DNA of 64,000 nt from Serripes groenlandicus (GCA_031761405.1 JASEVX010000008.1:73309514-73373513), one strand, 5' to 3'. Numbered from the stretch's first letter, positions 33,893-45,790 are shown. Made by a program: numbers and translations. The notes: a model not told the origin generated them from the sequence alone.

Positions 33893-35275
33893 TTATCCGT
33901 TAACCTGTGTCTGTCATGCAGTAAATACATGTAGCAATTAACCGTTACTTTACCTGTGTCCGTCATGCATTAAATATATGTAACAATTAACCGTTACTTT
34001 ATCTGTGTCCGTCATGCAGTAAATACATGTAGCAATTAATCGTTACTTTACCTGTGTCCGCCATGCTGTAAATACATGTAACAATTAACCGTTACTTTAC
34101 CTGTGTCTGTCAAGCAGTAAATACATGTAGCAATTAACCGTTACTTTACTTGTGTCAGTCATTCGGTAAACACATCTAACAATTAACCGTTACTTTATCT
34201 GTGTCCGTCATGCAGTAAATACATGTAGCAATTAATCGTTACTTTACCTGTGTCCGCCATGCTGTAAATACATGTAACAATTAACCGTTACTTTACCTGT
34301 GTCTGTCAAGCAGTAAATACATGTAGCAATTAACCGTTACTTTACCTGTGTCCGTCAAGCAGTAAATACATCTAACAATTAACCGTTACTTTATCTGTGT
34401 CTGTCATGCAGTAAATTCATGTAGGAATTAACGGTTACTTTATCTGTGTCCGTCAATCAGTAAATACATCTAGCAATTAACCGTTACTTTACTTGTGTCT
34501 GTCATGCAGTAAATACATGTAGGAATTAACGGTTACTTTATCTGTGTCCGTCAATCAGTAAATACATCTAGCAATAAACCGTTACTTTACTTGTGTCTGT
34601 CATGCAGTAAATACATGTAGGAATTAACGGTTACTTTATCTGTTTCCGTCATGCAGTAAATACATCTAGCAATTAACCGTTACTCTACCTGTGTCCGTCA
34701 TGCAGTAAATACATCTAGCAATTAACCGTTACTTTACTTGTGTTCGTCATGCAGTAAATACATCTAGCATTTAACCGTTACTTTACATGTGTCCGTCATG
34801 CAGTAAATACATGTAGCAATTAACCTTTACTTTACCTGTGTCCGTCAATCAGTAAATACATGTAACAATTAACCGTTAATTTACTTGTGTCCGTCATGCA
34901 GTTAATACATCTAACAATTAACCGTTACTTTACATGTGTCCGTCATGCAGTAAATACATGTAGCAATTAACCGTTACTTTACTTGTGTCTGTCATGCAGT
35001 AAATACATGTAGCAATTAACCGTTACTTTACCTGTGTCCGTCATGCAGTAAATACATGTAGCAATTAACCGTTACTTTACCTGTGTCCGTCATGCAGTAA
35101 ATACATGTGGCAATTAACCGTTACTTTATCTGTGTCCGTCATGCAGTAAATACACGCAGCAATTAACCGTTACTTTATCTGTGTCCGTCATGTAGTAAAT
35201 ACACGCAGCAATTAAGCGTTACTTTATCTGTGTCCGTCATGTAGTAAATACATGTAGCAACTAACCGTTACTTTC
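33893..35275. repeat. 49-bp satellite, copy 1 (~28 units)
   Basis: Unit CCGTCATGCAGTAAATACAT, GTAGCAATTAACCGTTACTT, TACCTGTGT. Variants ATCTAGC, GTAACA and TGTAGGAATT recur in blocks. It lies in the RENBP intron between exons 35481-35622 and 33757-33844. Confidence 0.95.
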
Positions 35276-35480
35276 CTGTGCGGTAGTGTGACGTCTTCAC
35301 ATGCCAATCATAAATTTCAGTTCAATTGTAACATTTTTTGTTTGTGTGAAATGACTTTTCCCTGTCTTAATAGTTGATGATATATATGTTGCAGTAGCGT
35401 CACGCGGCATTGTATTTTAAATGTCAGATCAGTTTCATCCGGAAGGCTTCGTCACTCTGTGCCCAGGAAAAAAAGCTTAC

Positions 35481-35622
35481 CTTTTTATAACAATAATCAA
35501 ACACAGTGGCGAATTTCTCCAGCATTGCAGGTTTGTTTGTGATTTTGTAGGCCATTTAACACGCTATAAGCGCTTCATTGTGGGTCCACCATAGCTTCAT
35601 ATTCCATTCTAACTGTACTGGG
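35481..35622 (-). pseudogene. RENBP: RENBP exon with an in-frame stop codon
   Basis: A 142-bp minus-strand exon between acceptor TCAATTGCAG and donor AAAAAG/GTAAGC. After completing the Ser codon AG/C it reads PVQLEWNMKLWWTHNEALIA, Cys, stop, then MAYKITNKPAMLEKFATVFD and YCYKK. The family has QLEW-MKLWWPH-EA-IAFLM here, so TAA stands where Leu (TTA) is expected, a one-base change. WWTH also lacks the usual Pro. Phases (enters 2, leaves 0) fit both neighbours, so it is the only seen exon that can join 59940-60105 to 33757-33844. A 120-bp tandem array overlaps its acceptor. The stop may be real or an assembly error. Confidence 0.85.
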
Positions 35623-36300
35623 CTGCAATTGAGATATAAGGCACTCTCGATAACTCGAAGTCTAAAGGGAACCTATACTAAACGTGTTTGAGTTAAACGA
35701 TATATTCGAATTACCGCATATTTCATTCGAACTGTACTGGGCTACAATCGAGATATAATGCACTCTCAATAACTCGAAGTCAAAAGGGACCATATACTAA
35801 ACGTGTTCGAGTTAAAACGATATATTCGAATTACCGCATATTTCATTCTAACTGTACTGGGCTACAATCGAGATATAATGCACTCTCGATAACTCGAAGT
35901 CAAAAGGGACCATATACTAAACGTGTTCGAGCTAAACAACTTTTGAAAACATTATGTCTAAATGAGAAATTGTTCAAAACGAGCAATTTCTCCTTTTGCC
36001 ACAATATTTTCAACCCTTTTCAGTAATTACACCTACATTTATAAACGATATATTCGAATTAACGCATATTTCATTCTAACTGTACTGGGCTACAATCGAG
36101 ATACAATGAACTCTCGATAACTCGAAGTCAAAAGGGACCATATACTAAACGTGATCGAGTTAAACGATACATTCGAATTACCGCATATTTCATTCACTCC
36201 TGATAACTTTAAGTCAAAAGGGACCGTATACTAAACGTGATCGAGTTAAACGATATATTCGAATTACCGCATATTTCATTCACTCCTGATAACTTTAAGT
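35605..36300. repeat. 120-bp array overlapping a RENBP splice acceptor
   Basis: ACTGTACTGG starts at 35612, 35731, 35851 and 36079. Each unit repeats the first ~18 bp of the exon, its acceptor, and a transposon-like block (CGATAACTCGAAGTCAAAAG, GAGTTAAACGATATATTCGA). The third interval is 108 bp longer because of a MITE-1 piece. After 36184 the period shortens to about 85 bp, and the array runs into the gap. Confidence 0.88.
35936..36043. mobile_element. MITE-1 piece inside the 120-bp array
   Basis: ACTTTTGAAAACATTATG, then AAATTGTTC...GAGCAATTTCTCCTTTTGCC and CAACCCTTTTCAGTAATTAC. It interrupts GAGTTAAA/CGATATATTCG of one unit and exactly accounts for the long spacing. Confidence 0.75.
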
Positions 36301-36500
36301 NNNNNNNNNNNNNNNNNNNNNNNNNNNNNNNNNNNNNNNNNNNNNNNNNNNNNNNNNNNNNNNNNNNNNNNNNNNNNNNNNNNNNNNNNNNNNNNNNNNN
36401 NNNNNNNNNNNNNNNNNNNNNNNNNNNNNNNNNNNNNNNNNNNNNNNNNNNNNNNNNNNNNNNNNNNNNNNNNNNNNNNNNNNNNNNNNNNNNNNNNNNN
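36301..36500. other. Assembly gap, 200 N
   Basis: Fixed-size placeholder falling inside the 120/85-bp array, which is therefore probably collapsed or incomplete. Confidence 0.98.
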
Positions 36501-36590
36501 ATATTACATGTACGACTAAATGGCAACCAGGTGCGTTCCTAGTCAAACGGTGTGAATACCCATGCTGATCTTGATCTTCGATTAAAGTAA

Positions 36591-36794
36591 AACCCGGAAT
36601 GTAGTTTTTCGTCTGTCGTGGCCAAAATTAAGCTCCCTATCGACAATGTATGTATGATTTCCTGCTCAGAGCCTGATGAAGTAATCCCGAATATGACAGA
36701 CATCATTCTTCGGGAAATATACCATTTCCCTGATACAGACAACCAATGGAAGCCTTACGCAGAAGGCGAGGAATTACGAATGAAAACATTGTAG
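36591..36794 (+). CDS. Unassigned 67-codon open frame, possible exon remnant
   Basis: I do not recognise it. Plus-strand frame between TAA at 36588 and TAG at 36792, with protein-like text such as IDNVCMISCSEPDEVIPNMT and IYHFPDTDNQWKPYAEGEEL. A minus-strand frame is also open over 36539-36742. No start codon context or splice sites are convincing. It may be a gene or transposon fragment. Confidence 0.25.
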   Translation, partial: NPECSFSSVVAKIKLPIDNVCMISCSEPDEVIPNMTDIILREIYHFPDTDNQWKPYAEGEELRMKTL

Positions 36795-37014
36795 GAAAAA
36801 GGCGTTAAGCTCAGAACCATGCTCTCGACAGGGCCATAGGACGGTTTTATGACAAAGATTTACGATTGTGATCAGATCGCTCGTGGACTCGTATAATGCA
36901 TTGTTTTGCAATTTTTTAAACTTTTAACTTTTAAACGAAGTTTTAAGAATCAACTGCTTTGAAAACAGCAGAGGAGGAATATCTCAAAATCTGAGCAAAT
37001 CCCTTATCCTGCTA

Positions 37015-38095
37015 AATCACTATAACTTGTAATCACCTGTGATGGTTAACAAGTGATTCAATACTTATGGAGAAGTATAAATGACTATAACTTGTCATCA
37101 CCTGTGATTGTTTACAAGTGATTCAATATTTATGGAAAAGTATAAATGACTACAACTTGTCATCACCTGTTATTGTTTACAAGTGATTCAATACTTATGG
37201 AGAAGTATAAATGACTACAACTTGTCATCACCTGTTATTGTTACAAGTGATTCAATATTTATGGAGAAGTATAAATGACAATAACTTGTAATCACCTGTG
37301 ATGGTTAACAAGTGATTAAATACTTATGGAGAAGTCTAAATTACTATAACTTGTCATCACCTGTGATTGATAGCAAGTGATTCAATATTTATGGAAAAGT
37401 ATAAATGACTACAACTTGTCATCACCTGTTATTGTTTACAAGTGATTCAATACTAATGGAGAAGTATAAATGACTACAACTTGTCATCACCTGTGTTTGT
37501 TAACAAGGGATTCAATATTTATGGAGAAGTATAAATGACAATAACTTGTAATCACCTGTGATGGTTAACAAGTGATTCAATACTTATGGAGAAGTCTAAA
37601 TTACTACAACTTTTCATCACCTGTGATTGTTAACAAGTGATTCAATATTTATGGAGAAGTATAAATTACTACAACTTGTCATCACCTGTGATTGTTTACA
37701 AGTGATTCAATACTTATGTAGAAGTCAGAATTACTACAACTTGTCATCACCTGTGATTGTTTACAAGTGATTCAATATGTATGGAGAAGTCTAAATGACT
37801 ACAACTTGTCATCAACTGTGATTGTTTACAAGTGATTCAATACTAATGGAGCAGTCTAAATGACTACAACTTGTCATCAACTGTGATTGTTTACAAGAGA
37901 TTCAATAATTATGGAGAAGTCTAAATGACTACAACTTGTCATCAACTGTGATTGTTTACAAGAGATCCAATATGTATGGAGAAGTATAAATCACTACAAC
38001 TTGTCATCACCTGTGATTGTTAACAAGTGATTCTATATTTATGGGAAAGGCTAAATCACTACAACTTGTCATCACCTGTGATTATTTATAAGTAA
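37015..38095. repeat. 65-bp satellite (~16.5 units)
   Basis: Unit ACAACTTGTCATCACCTGTG, ATTGTTTACAAGTGATTCAA, TACTTATGGAGAAGTATAAA, TGACT. It ends immediately at a MITE-1. Confidence 0.93.
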
Positions 38096-38097
38096 TG

Positions 38098-38358
38098 TTA
38101 ACCCTTTCCCACATACAGACTCTTACTGACACCTCTTCAACAGAAAACTTTTAAAAACATTGTGACAAAACGAGAACATGCTCATCATGGACAAAAGGAG
38201 AACGTGGTCATCATGAACAAGTTCTCGTTTTACACCAATGATTACATGTACATCTCTTTTTAATAATTTAACTTTCATTTATGGAGATTTTCAGGTTTTT
38301 GCCAAGATGTTTTGAAAGTCGTCTGCCGCAGATGTGTTGTATGTGGGGAAAGGGTTAA
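38098..38358. mobile_element. MITE-1 with TTAA duplication
   Basis: TTAA at 38098-38101 and 38355-38358. Ends CCCTTTCCCACATACAGAC and GTTGTATGTGGGGAAAGGG. The internal hairpin region is partly duplicated (GAGAACATGCTCATCATG, GAGAACGTGGTCATCATG). Confidence 0.78.
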
Positions 38359-38429
38359 TTCACAGTTGCAGTCATAGTGATAAAGAGAGTGCTGAATTGA
38401 TGTCGTCGTCAGCGAAAAGGTCGTAATTA

Positions 38430-38770
38430 ATAACCCTTTCCCACATTAATACATCTGGAACAGACGACTTAGAAAATAACAAGGCAAAAGTATGGGAAAT
38501 TACTTTAAAAGAAAGTAGGAAAACATGTTTTCAAAAGCACCCTTTACAAAAGAAAGAATAATTATTGAATGAAGTTGAAATCACTGTCTTTTTAACACAA
38601 TATTTTCAAAAGAACCCTCTACAAAAGAAAGAATAATTATTGAATGAAGTTGAACTCATTGTCTTTTTAACACAATGTTTCCTAAAGAACCCTCTACAAA
38701 AGACAGAATAATTATTGAATGAAGTTAAAATCGCTCTCCTTTTGCTACAATGTTTACAAAAGCAGTCAAT
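38430..38770. mobile_element. MITE-1 with an internally triplicated segment
   Basis: Left end TAACCCTTTCCCACAT. Inside, a segment of about 88 bp (ACAAAAGAAAGAATAATTAT, TGAATGAAGTTGAAATC, AACACAATNTTTTCAAAAG) occurs three times. The right end is degraded. Confidence 0.6.
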
Positions 38771-39119
38771 AACAGAAGCTTCAAAATGCCTCTGAAAATG
38801 CGAAATATATAATTAGGCGGTAAAAGATAAACTTACCATGGACAAAAACAATTCCAAACAAATGTCCGGACATTGTCGAATAGACCTATTATTATTTTAC
38901 CAACACAGCTATGAAAGCTGTTATCATCACGTAAATTGTATAATAATTATGCAGATCTACATAGCAAGCAGCAGGAACCATGAAGACCAATAATCGGCCT
39001 CCATTGAGTAGCGTCGCTCCAAGTCGAAATGGGCCCTGTAAACACTTAAACAGAGGTACGTGTCTTCATTCATTATTTATATGTCTGGTTCCCTGCAATT
39101 CTATGTGTTTGAAGAGTCG
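38771..39119. other. No gene recognised
   Basis: About 350 bp between MITE-1 copies without a repeat or coding pattern I can support. Confidence 0.4.
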
Positions 39120-39520
39120 TCTGCTTTAATCTTGTTCCACATACAACACATCTGCAGCAGACGCCTTTAACATATGTAGTTGAAATTCTTTATAGACGAA
39201 AGAACAATTAGTGGATAAAGTTGAAAACAATGAGGCAAAGAGAAATTGCTAATAATGAATAATTTCTTCTTTTGCAACAATGTTTTCCAAAATGGGCTGA
39301 TTCACTGAAAAGCGTCGGAAAGCTTCTGTTTTCGGGAAAAGATGTAAACGTATAAGGAGAAAGATGAAACATTAAACAAATTGAAAATATATGTTTGAGC
39401 AAAACAGAGATAAAAACATTGTAGGAAACGGGAAAATCGTTGTCGACAACTCTTTTTCACACAATGTTTTCAAAGGACTTCTGCGTCGTAGGAGCCATAT
39501 GTCGTCTGCATGAGGACAAC
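39120..39520. mobile_element. MITE-1 relics (one or two diverged copies)
   Basis: TTCCACATACAACACATCTG and CAGCAGACGCCTTTAAC, core AGAAATTGCTAATAATGAAT, later AACTCTTTTTCACACAATGT. Ends are degraded. Confidence 0.45.
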
Positions 39521-39719
39521 TACTATTTCAAGTTGTACACTTCTTAATAAAAACACCATTTTCGAAAATGTTCAGCAAGTTCAGCCTGCAAAAGTCAAAT
39601 CAATCAATCGATCTACATTCCGCAAGCAGGGATCTAACTTTTTTTAGACGTTATAAAATATTACACCATTAGGCGACAGTCAGGTTATTCAAAGCACTGG
39701 GATACGTAATTGATTATAC

Positions 39720-40345
39720 ATGTAAGTGGGGATACATATAATTGGGGATACATGCAATTGGGGATACATGTAATTTGGGATACATGTAATTTAGGATACA
39801 TTTAATTTAGAAATTGGGGATACATGAAATTGGAGATACATGAAATACGGAATACAGGTAATTTGGGATACATGTAATTGGGGATACATATAATTGGGGA
39901 TACATATAATTGGGGATACATGAAATTGGGGATATATCTAATTGGGGATACATGTCATTGGGGATATATGTAATTGGGGATAAATGTAATTGGGGATACA
40001 TGTAATCGGGGTTAAATGGAATCGGGGATACATGTAATCGGGGATACATGTAATTGGAAATATATGTAATTTGGAATACATATAATTGAGAATATATGTA
40101 TGGGGATATATATAATTGGGAATATTTGTAATTTGGGATACATGTAATTTGGGATATATACAATTGGGGATATATGTAATTGGGGATATATGTAATTAGG
40201 GGTATATGTAATAGGGGATATACATAATTGGGGATATATGTAATTTTGGATACATATACATGGGTATACAATTAATTAGGGATATATATAATTGGGGGTA
40301 AATGTTATTGAGGATACATGTTTTGGGGATACATGTTATTCAAAA
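39720..40345. repeat. 16-bp satellite (~39 units)
   Basis: Unit GGGGATACATGTAATT with frequent ATATATG variants; moderately diverged. Confidence 0.9.
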
Positions 40346-40438
40346 CAGAACAGAAAGTTAAATTGACATGACGCATAAAAGCTCCTAGACACATATAAAC
40401 CTATATAGCAATACATGTACATACTACGGAAATAGCCT

Positions 40439-40750
40439 GTCGATTAAAACATTGATAGATTGATTGGGATTTAACACCGTTTTCAACAAATTCTCAGTCA
40501 TATCACGGCGGCCAGTTCACCTACTAATGTGTTTCCTAGCTTTCCCACACCAGTACACCACACAGAATATTTTCCAAGCAACTGGCTGCTTTTCCACATA
40601 GACTATGAGCCCATTGGTGAAAGACGAATGACGCTTGTCACAGTGACTTTTGTCAAACGTCGGAATGAATGTTGGCCGAGCTTGGATTCGAACTCAAAAC
40701 CCCTGAATTTACAGCCCGCGTCGCTACCGGGGCTCGGCGTCGATTAATAC
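40439..40750 (-). mobile_element. SINE-B, full length, with 12-bp target duplication
   Basis: GTCGATTAAAAC at 40439-40450 and GTCGATTAATAC at 40739-40750 flank it. Tail at left (GATAGATTGATTGGGATTTA), then CACGGCGGCCAGTTCACCTA; tRNA-like head at right ending CGCTACCGGGGCTCGGC. Confidence 0.85.
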
Positions 40751-40795
40751 AACAATACATAACATTAATACATTTATTATATAAATAGGTTTTTA

Positions 40796-41006
40796 CTCTT
40801 TTTCACATACATCCGCTTTTCTGACGCCTCTGCAGCAGACGACTTTTTAAAACATTTCGGCAAAAGGAGAATTTCCCTTTCTGAAATAATATTTTCATTT
40901 CTATTCAGTAATTATATTATATATGTGAATAGGCTTTCTATATATTTTCCAAGATTATTCTAAAGTCGTCTGCTGCAGATATAGTGTTAGTGTGACAGGG
41001 ATAACG
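40796..41006. mobile_element. MITE-1, diverged
   Basis: CTGACGCCTCTGCAGCAGAC on the left, AAGTCGTCTGCTGCAGATAT on the right, internal GCAAAAGGAGAATTTCCC. Outer ends degraded. Confidence 0.65.
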
Positions 41007-41214
41007 TGCAAATATACTTATGGGACAGATGGCCCCGTTAACTGGCGAACCGATGTAATATCCATTAATTGTGTTCTCGTGCATTGATGATACAATTAAC
41101 TACTCGACACGTTCAATTTACATGATTGCCTCTTACAACGTTTGTAATGTTGGTCCTGTCACTGGCATTCATAGGATATGATATGATAATAATACCACTT
41201 TATTCAACACTGCG

Positions 41215-42205
41215 TGTTTCCAAGAAGCGTCATTTTATCTCTTCTATTCGACTGTACGGGCTAATTGATCTGTACTATTTAACAATGCGGGGCTATTTCA
41301 GCTGTACTATTCGACAATACGGGCTAAGTTCATCTCTACTATTTAACAGTGCGGGCTATTGCATCTGTATTATTCGACATACCGGGATTTTTCATTTTTT
41401 CTATTCGACATACCGGGATTTTTCATTTTTTCTATTCGACAGTTCGGGCTATTTCAGCTCTGCTATTCGACAGTGCGGGCTATTTCAGGTCTGCTATTCG
41501 ACAGTGCGGGCCTTTTCAGCTTCACTATTCGACAGTGCGGGCTATTTCATCTGTTCTATTCGACAGGGCGGGCTATTTCAGCTCTGCTATTCGACAGGTC
41601 CGAGGCCTATTTCTGCTCTACTATTCGACATTGTGGGCTATTTCAGCGCTACTTGTCGACAGCTTGGCCTATTTCAGCCCTGCTATTCGACAGTTCGGGC
41701 TATTTCTGCTCTACTTTTCGACAGTGTGGGCTATTTCAGCTCTACTTGTCGACAGCTCGGCCTATTTCAGCCCTACTATTCGACAGTTCAGGCTACATGT
41801 AGTTCTGCTCTACTATTCGACAGTTCGGGCTATTTCTGCTCTACTAGTAGACAATGCCGGCTATTTCAGCTCTACTATTCGACAGTGCAGGCTATTTCAT
41901 CTGTTCTATTCGACAGTGCGGGCTATTTTATCTGTACTATTTGATAGTGTATGCTATTTCATCTGTTCTATTTGACAGTTCGGGCTGTTTCAGCTCTACT
42001 TTTCGACAGTGCAGGCTATTTCATCAGTTCTATTTGATATTGCGGGCTATTTCAGCTCTACTAATCGACAGTTTGGGCTTTTTCAGCTCTTCTATTCGAC
42101 AATGCAGACCATTTTAGCCCTACTATTCGACAGTGCGGGTTATTTCAGCTCTACTATACGACAGGGAGGGCTATTTCAAGCCTATTATTCGACAGTGCGA
42201 GAGGA
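41215..42205. repeat. 31-bp satellite (~31 units)
   Basis: Unit GGGCTATTTCAGCTCTACTA plus TTCGACAGTGC. Stop-poor in all forward frames, giving spurious frames of up to 272 codons. Confidence 0.93.
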
Positions 42206-42765
42206 TTAAATGTTTCAACTGATTGGACACTGTTCACAGTATTCCAGTTATATCTCACGGTGACTAGTTCACCGATCCTTGTTTTATTTTTGACAATATC
42301 ACACCAGTACTCCTGCTGTTCACCAATATGCTGTACCAATAGCCCTTTCAATATATATACTAATTTTTTTTTTTTTATAAATACGTTAGCATAACTTTTT
42401 AAATATGACATTGGCCAAAGACTTAAATACATGCTTACTGATAAAAGACTCATAAAGAAAACTGCTATTTACATACAAGATTGGTATTTAAACAGATTTG
42501 AAATAGTTTAATCAAGTGTAATGCATATTTGTATTTATATTCATATTTGTTTATATCATCATTTATTAACACTTCTTTTTAGTGCTTATACTGATTAATT
42601 TCTAGTGACTCATAAGCCATTTGTATGGCTGAGTAGTACCCTAAATATGTACAATTATTGCCCACAAATATGAATTGTAAACTGTTATGTTAACACATTG
42701 TATTATGTATTACTTATATTACGTTTCACTAAAATAACATATAAAACTACTACTATTTCACTTCA
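42206..42765. other. Degraded SINE tail then AT-rich sequence
   Basis: 42215-42330 resembles a decayed minus-strand SINE (TTATATCTCACGGTGACTAG, CACACCAGTACTCCTG). The rest is AT-rich with nothing recognised. Confidence 0.45.
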
Positions 42766-42996
42766 TTAACCCTTTCCCTCGTACGACAATTCTGCAACAG
42801 ACGACTTTGAACATATTTTGTCAAGAAATGGAAAAACTCTATAATTTAATGGATAACCTATGACTAAAAGTGGAAAACATTGTGGCAAAAGGAGGAATTG
42901 CTCGTTTTGAGCAATTTCTTAGTTGTCACTATGTTTTCTAAAAGCCGTCTGCTGCAGAGGCGTCAGAAAGCGTCTGTATGAGTGAGATAATGTTAA
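42766..42996. mobile_element. MITE-1 with TTAA duplication
   Basis: TTAA at 42766-42769 and 42993-42996. Left end CCCTTTCCCTCGTACGAC; right end decayed to TATGAGTGAGATAATG. Core GGAGGAATTGCTCGTTTTGA. Confidence 0.75.
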
Positions 42997-43003
42997 TAAG
43001 GCT

Positions 43004-43145
43004 GTTAACCCTTATCCCGTATATAGACGCTTTTTGACGCCTCTGCAGGAGACGACTTTTGAAAAGATTTTACCAAAAGGTGGAGACATCGCTCATCACG
43101 AGCAATGTCTGTATTTGCCACACTGTTTTTCAACCGTCTATTCTG
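43004..43145. mobile_element. MITE-1, truncated on the right
   Basis: TTAACCCTTATCCCGTATAT, GACGCCTCTGCAGGAGACGA and a core hairpin CGCTCATCACGAGC. It ends where the 59-bp array starts. Confidence 0.65.
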
Positions 43146-43154
43146 AAATTAAAC

Positions 43155-44245
43155 TTCCATTAAACGGTGTTCCCTAGGCTTATCCTGACACCATCGTACC
43201 TGTGTGTATCTTTAGCCATATCACGGTGTTCCCTAGGCCTATCCTTACACCATCGAACCTGTGTGTATCTTTAACCATATCACGGTGTTCCCTAGGCCTA
43301 TCCTTACACCATCGTACCTGTGTGTATCTTTAGCCATATCACGGTGTTCCCTAGGCCTATCCTTACACCATCGTACCTGTGTGTATCTTTAGCCATATCA
43401 CGGTGTTCCCTAGGCCTATCCTTACACCATCGTACCTGTGTGTATATTTAATCATATCACGGTGTTCTCTATGCTTATCCTTACACCATCGTACCTGTGT
43501 GTATCCTTAGTCATATCACGGTGTTCCCTAGGCCTATCCTTACACCATCGTACCTGTGTGTATCTTTAGTCATGTCACGGTGTTCCCTAGGCTTATCCTT
43601 ACACCATCGTACCTTTGTGTATCTTAAGTCATGTCACGGTGTTCCCTATGCCTATCCTTACACCATCGTACCTGTGTGTATCTTAAGTCATATCACGGTG
43701 TTCCCTTGGTTTATCCTATCACCATCGTACCTGTGTGTATCTTTAGTCATGTCACGGTGTTCCCTAGGCTTATCCTTACACCATCGTATCTGTGTGTATC
43801 TTAAGTCATATCACAGTGTTCCCGAGGCTTATCCTTACACCATCGTACCTGTGTGTATCTTTAGTCATGTCACGGTGTTCCCTTGGCCTATTCTTACACC
43901 ATCGTACCTGTGTGTATCGTAAGTCATATCACGGTGTTCCCCAGGCTTATCCTTACACCATCGTACCTGTGTGTATCTTAAGTCAGATCACGGTGTTCCC
44001 AAGACTTATCCTTACACCATCGTACCTGTGTGTGTCTTTAGTCATATCACGGTGTTCCGTGGGCTTATCCTAACACCATCGTACCTGTGTGTATCTTAAG
44101 TCATATCACAGTGTTCCATAGGCTTATCCTTGCACCATCGTACCTGTGTGTATCTTAAGTCATATAACGGTGTTCCCTAGGTTTATCCTTACACCATCGT
44201 ACCTGTGTGTATCTTAAGTCATATCACGGTGTTCCCTAGGCTTAC
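43155..44245. repeat. 59-bp satellite derived from SINE-C (~18 units)
   Basis: Unit ATCACGGTGTTCCCTAGGCT, TATCCTTACACCATCGTACC, TGTGTGTATCTTTAGTCAT. The last unit continues directly into a SINE-C body at 44222, whose CATATCACGGTGTTCCCTAG is identical to the unit start. Confidence 0.93.
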
Positions 44246-44412
44246 ACTGACACAAGCGCATCCGTCGTAATTATAATTCTGCAACACTGAGCACAAAGGA
44301 GGGAAGCCATTACTACCATATTAAAAGTTTTTGGCATGAACAGACCCGAAAACAAACCCAAAACCTTCCGCACCGAGGTGGACCCTCAACCACTAGACCA
44401 CCGGGCGGCTAT
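44222..44412 (-). mobile_element. SINE-C remnant that seeded the 59-bp array
   Basis: After the array comes GCGCATCCGTCGTAATTATA, GGAGGGAAGCCATTACTACC, then ACCCTCAACCACTAGACCAC and CGGGCGG, the inverted tRNA-like head. The GGAGGGAAGCCATTACTACC block is shared with 31915-32145. Confidence 0.75.
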
Positions 44413-45790
44413 TTAATGATTCTAAAATATGAATACAAAAATCTCTCATTTTAGGATTATGTATAGAAATAAAGGCAAAAACCCTTTATTACTAGATTGT
44501 TTTCGGGTTTTGGTATTTCCTGGTTGTATTAATAACGTGTAAATAACGTTTTCTTTGTAAAGTTTGCAAGTTCTCTTTTGAGAATATTTTCGGCAAGCTC
44601 GAAGTTTGGCTGGATTTTGCAACTGGCTGCCGTAACTGTGCAGTACGGCAACTGGTGAAGTCGAAGCCAGTGTTCGGCGCCAGCTACGAACAGATATTAG
44701 ATTGCAGCCTAAAGTCTAGAACAATACTAATATACAGCCGGAGTTGGAATGTGAAGGAGCAACACAATCGAAACTTCGGCTTGACTTTGCTGCTCTTGAT
44801 CTATTTCATATCAGGTTGCCAGTAAAACTCTATTACTCGACCGGGTTAAATGTCGGAATGATTTCGGGAAATTTCAACTCCGGCGGGTTTGACAGCCGGC
44901 TGTCGCAACTTGGTGAAATGGCATCTTGTGCACCCTAGTGCAATACTAAGTCAGTGTGTTGGGCATGCACTTGACATGCACTAACGTGCAACCCGCTTCC
45001 TCTATCTCTAAAGACAAGAACAACCTATGGAGGGATTAGTTATGTCAGTCCATTTCCAGATAGGTTGTGTGACTGGCTGCCGGAACTGTTCAGGGACATT
45101 GTCGGGAAATTAAAACATTGGTTAGATTTTTTTGAAGAACTGCAACTAGTGTAACACGAAGCCACTGTCCGCGCCTGTCCCTGAAACATGCCAGATTACC
45201 GGCTGTTTCCTGTAACTAGACCAATATCCAGCCTGACTAGGGCTATGGATATGTACAAACACCTAACTACGGCTGGGCTTGAAAGCCGGTTACCGTTACT
45301 AGGCTTGGCTCGAACAGAACGGGTGATACGTCGGGCGATGTCGGGAAATTCAAACTGTGTTGATCCAACTGCCGAGTCCCGCCAGACTTATAAACTATAG
45401 CCGGCAACGTGCCAATTGTCCCGACAGTTTTATCCGTGCTATACCTATAGTTGGCTTTCTGACATGAGTCAGGTGCAGGTGCCGAACAATGACTCCGATT
45501 TTTAAAATGTGCGGTTATACCGAACTTCTGCAGTCGACTGCAAAACCTGGTGGGATTGGGATCGACAGAATTGTTCCCAACCTTGCTTTAGCTTTTGTTC
45601 GAGATATAGGAAGTTAAGGTAGCATTGATGCTTGGCAGACGCGATAATCTGACTTCGTGTGCCACTAGGTGCCGTTCAGACGAGTTGCGTCGCTATTCGT
45701 CCCAGCAGGAGTTGAAACTTTCCTACAATGTCTCGAGTTTGAACCCGTTTTGTTCGAGTTTTAGAATGTAGTATTAAACTCAACCGTTTC
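44413..45790. other. Unique GC-moderate region with diverged internal duplicates
   Basis: No gene supported. ACTGGCTGCCGTAACTG (about 44622) recurs as ACTGGCTGCCGGAACTG (about 45072), each followed after a gap by GAAGCCANTGTNCGCGCC-like text. GTCGGGAAATT-like text also recurs. This suggests an old duplication of a few hundred bp. Confidence 0.4.

Noticed and set aside
33893..35275. CRISPR-like regular repeats
   Set aside because: Units are contiguous without unique spacers and the genome is eukaryotic; the same holds for all other arrays.
41126..41975. Frames of 272, 208 and 147 codons
   Set aside because: The 31-bp satellite lacks stops in forward frames; overlapping frames show the same repeated text.
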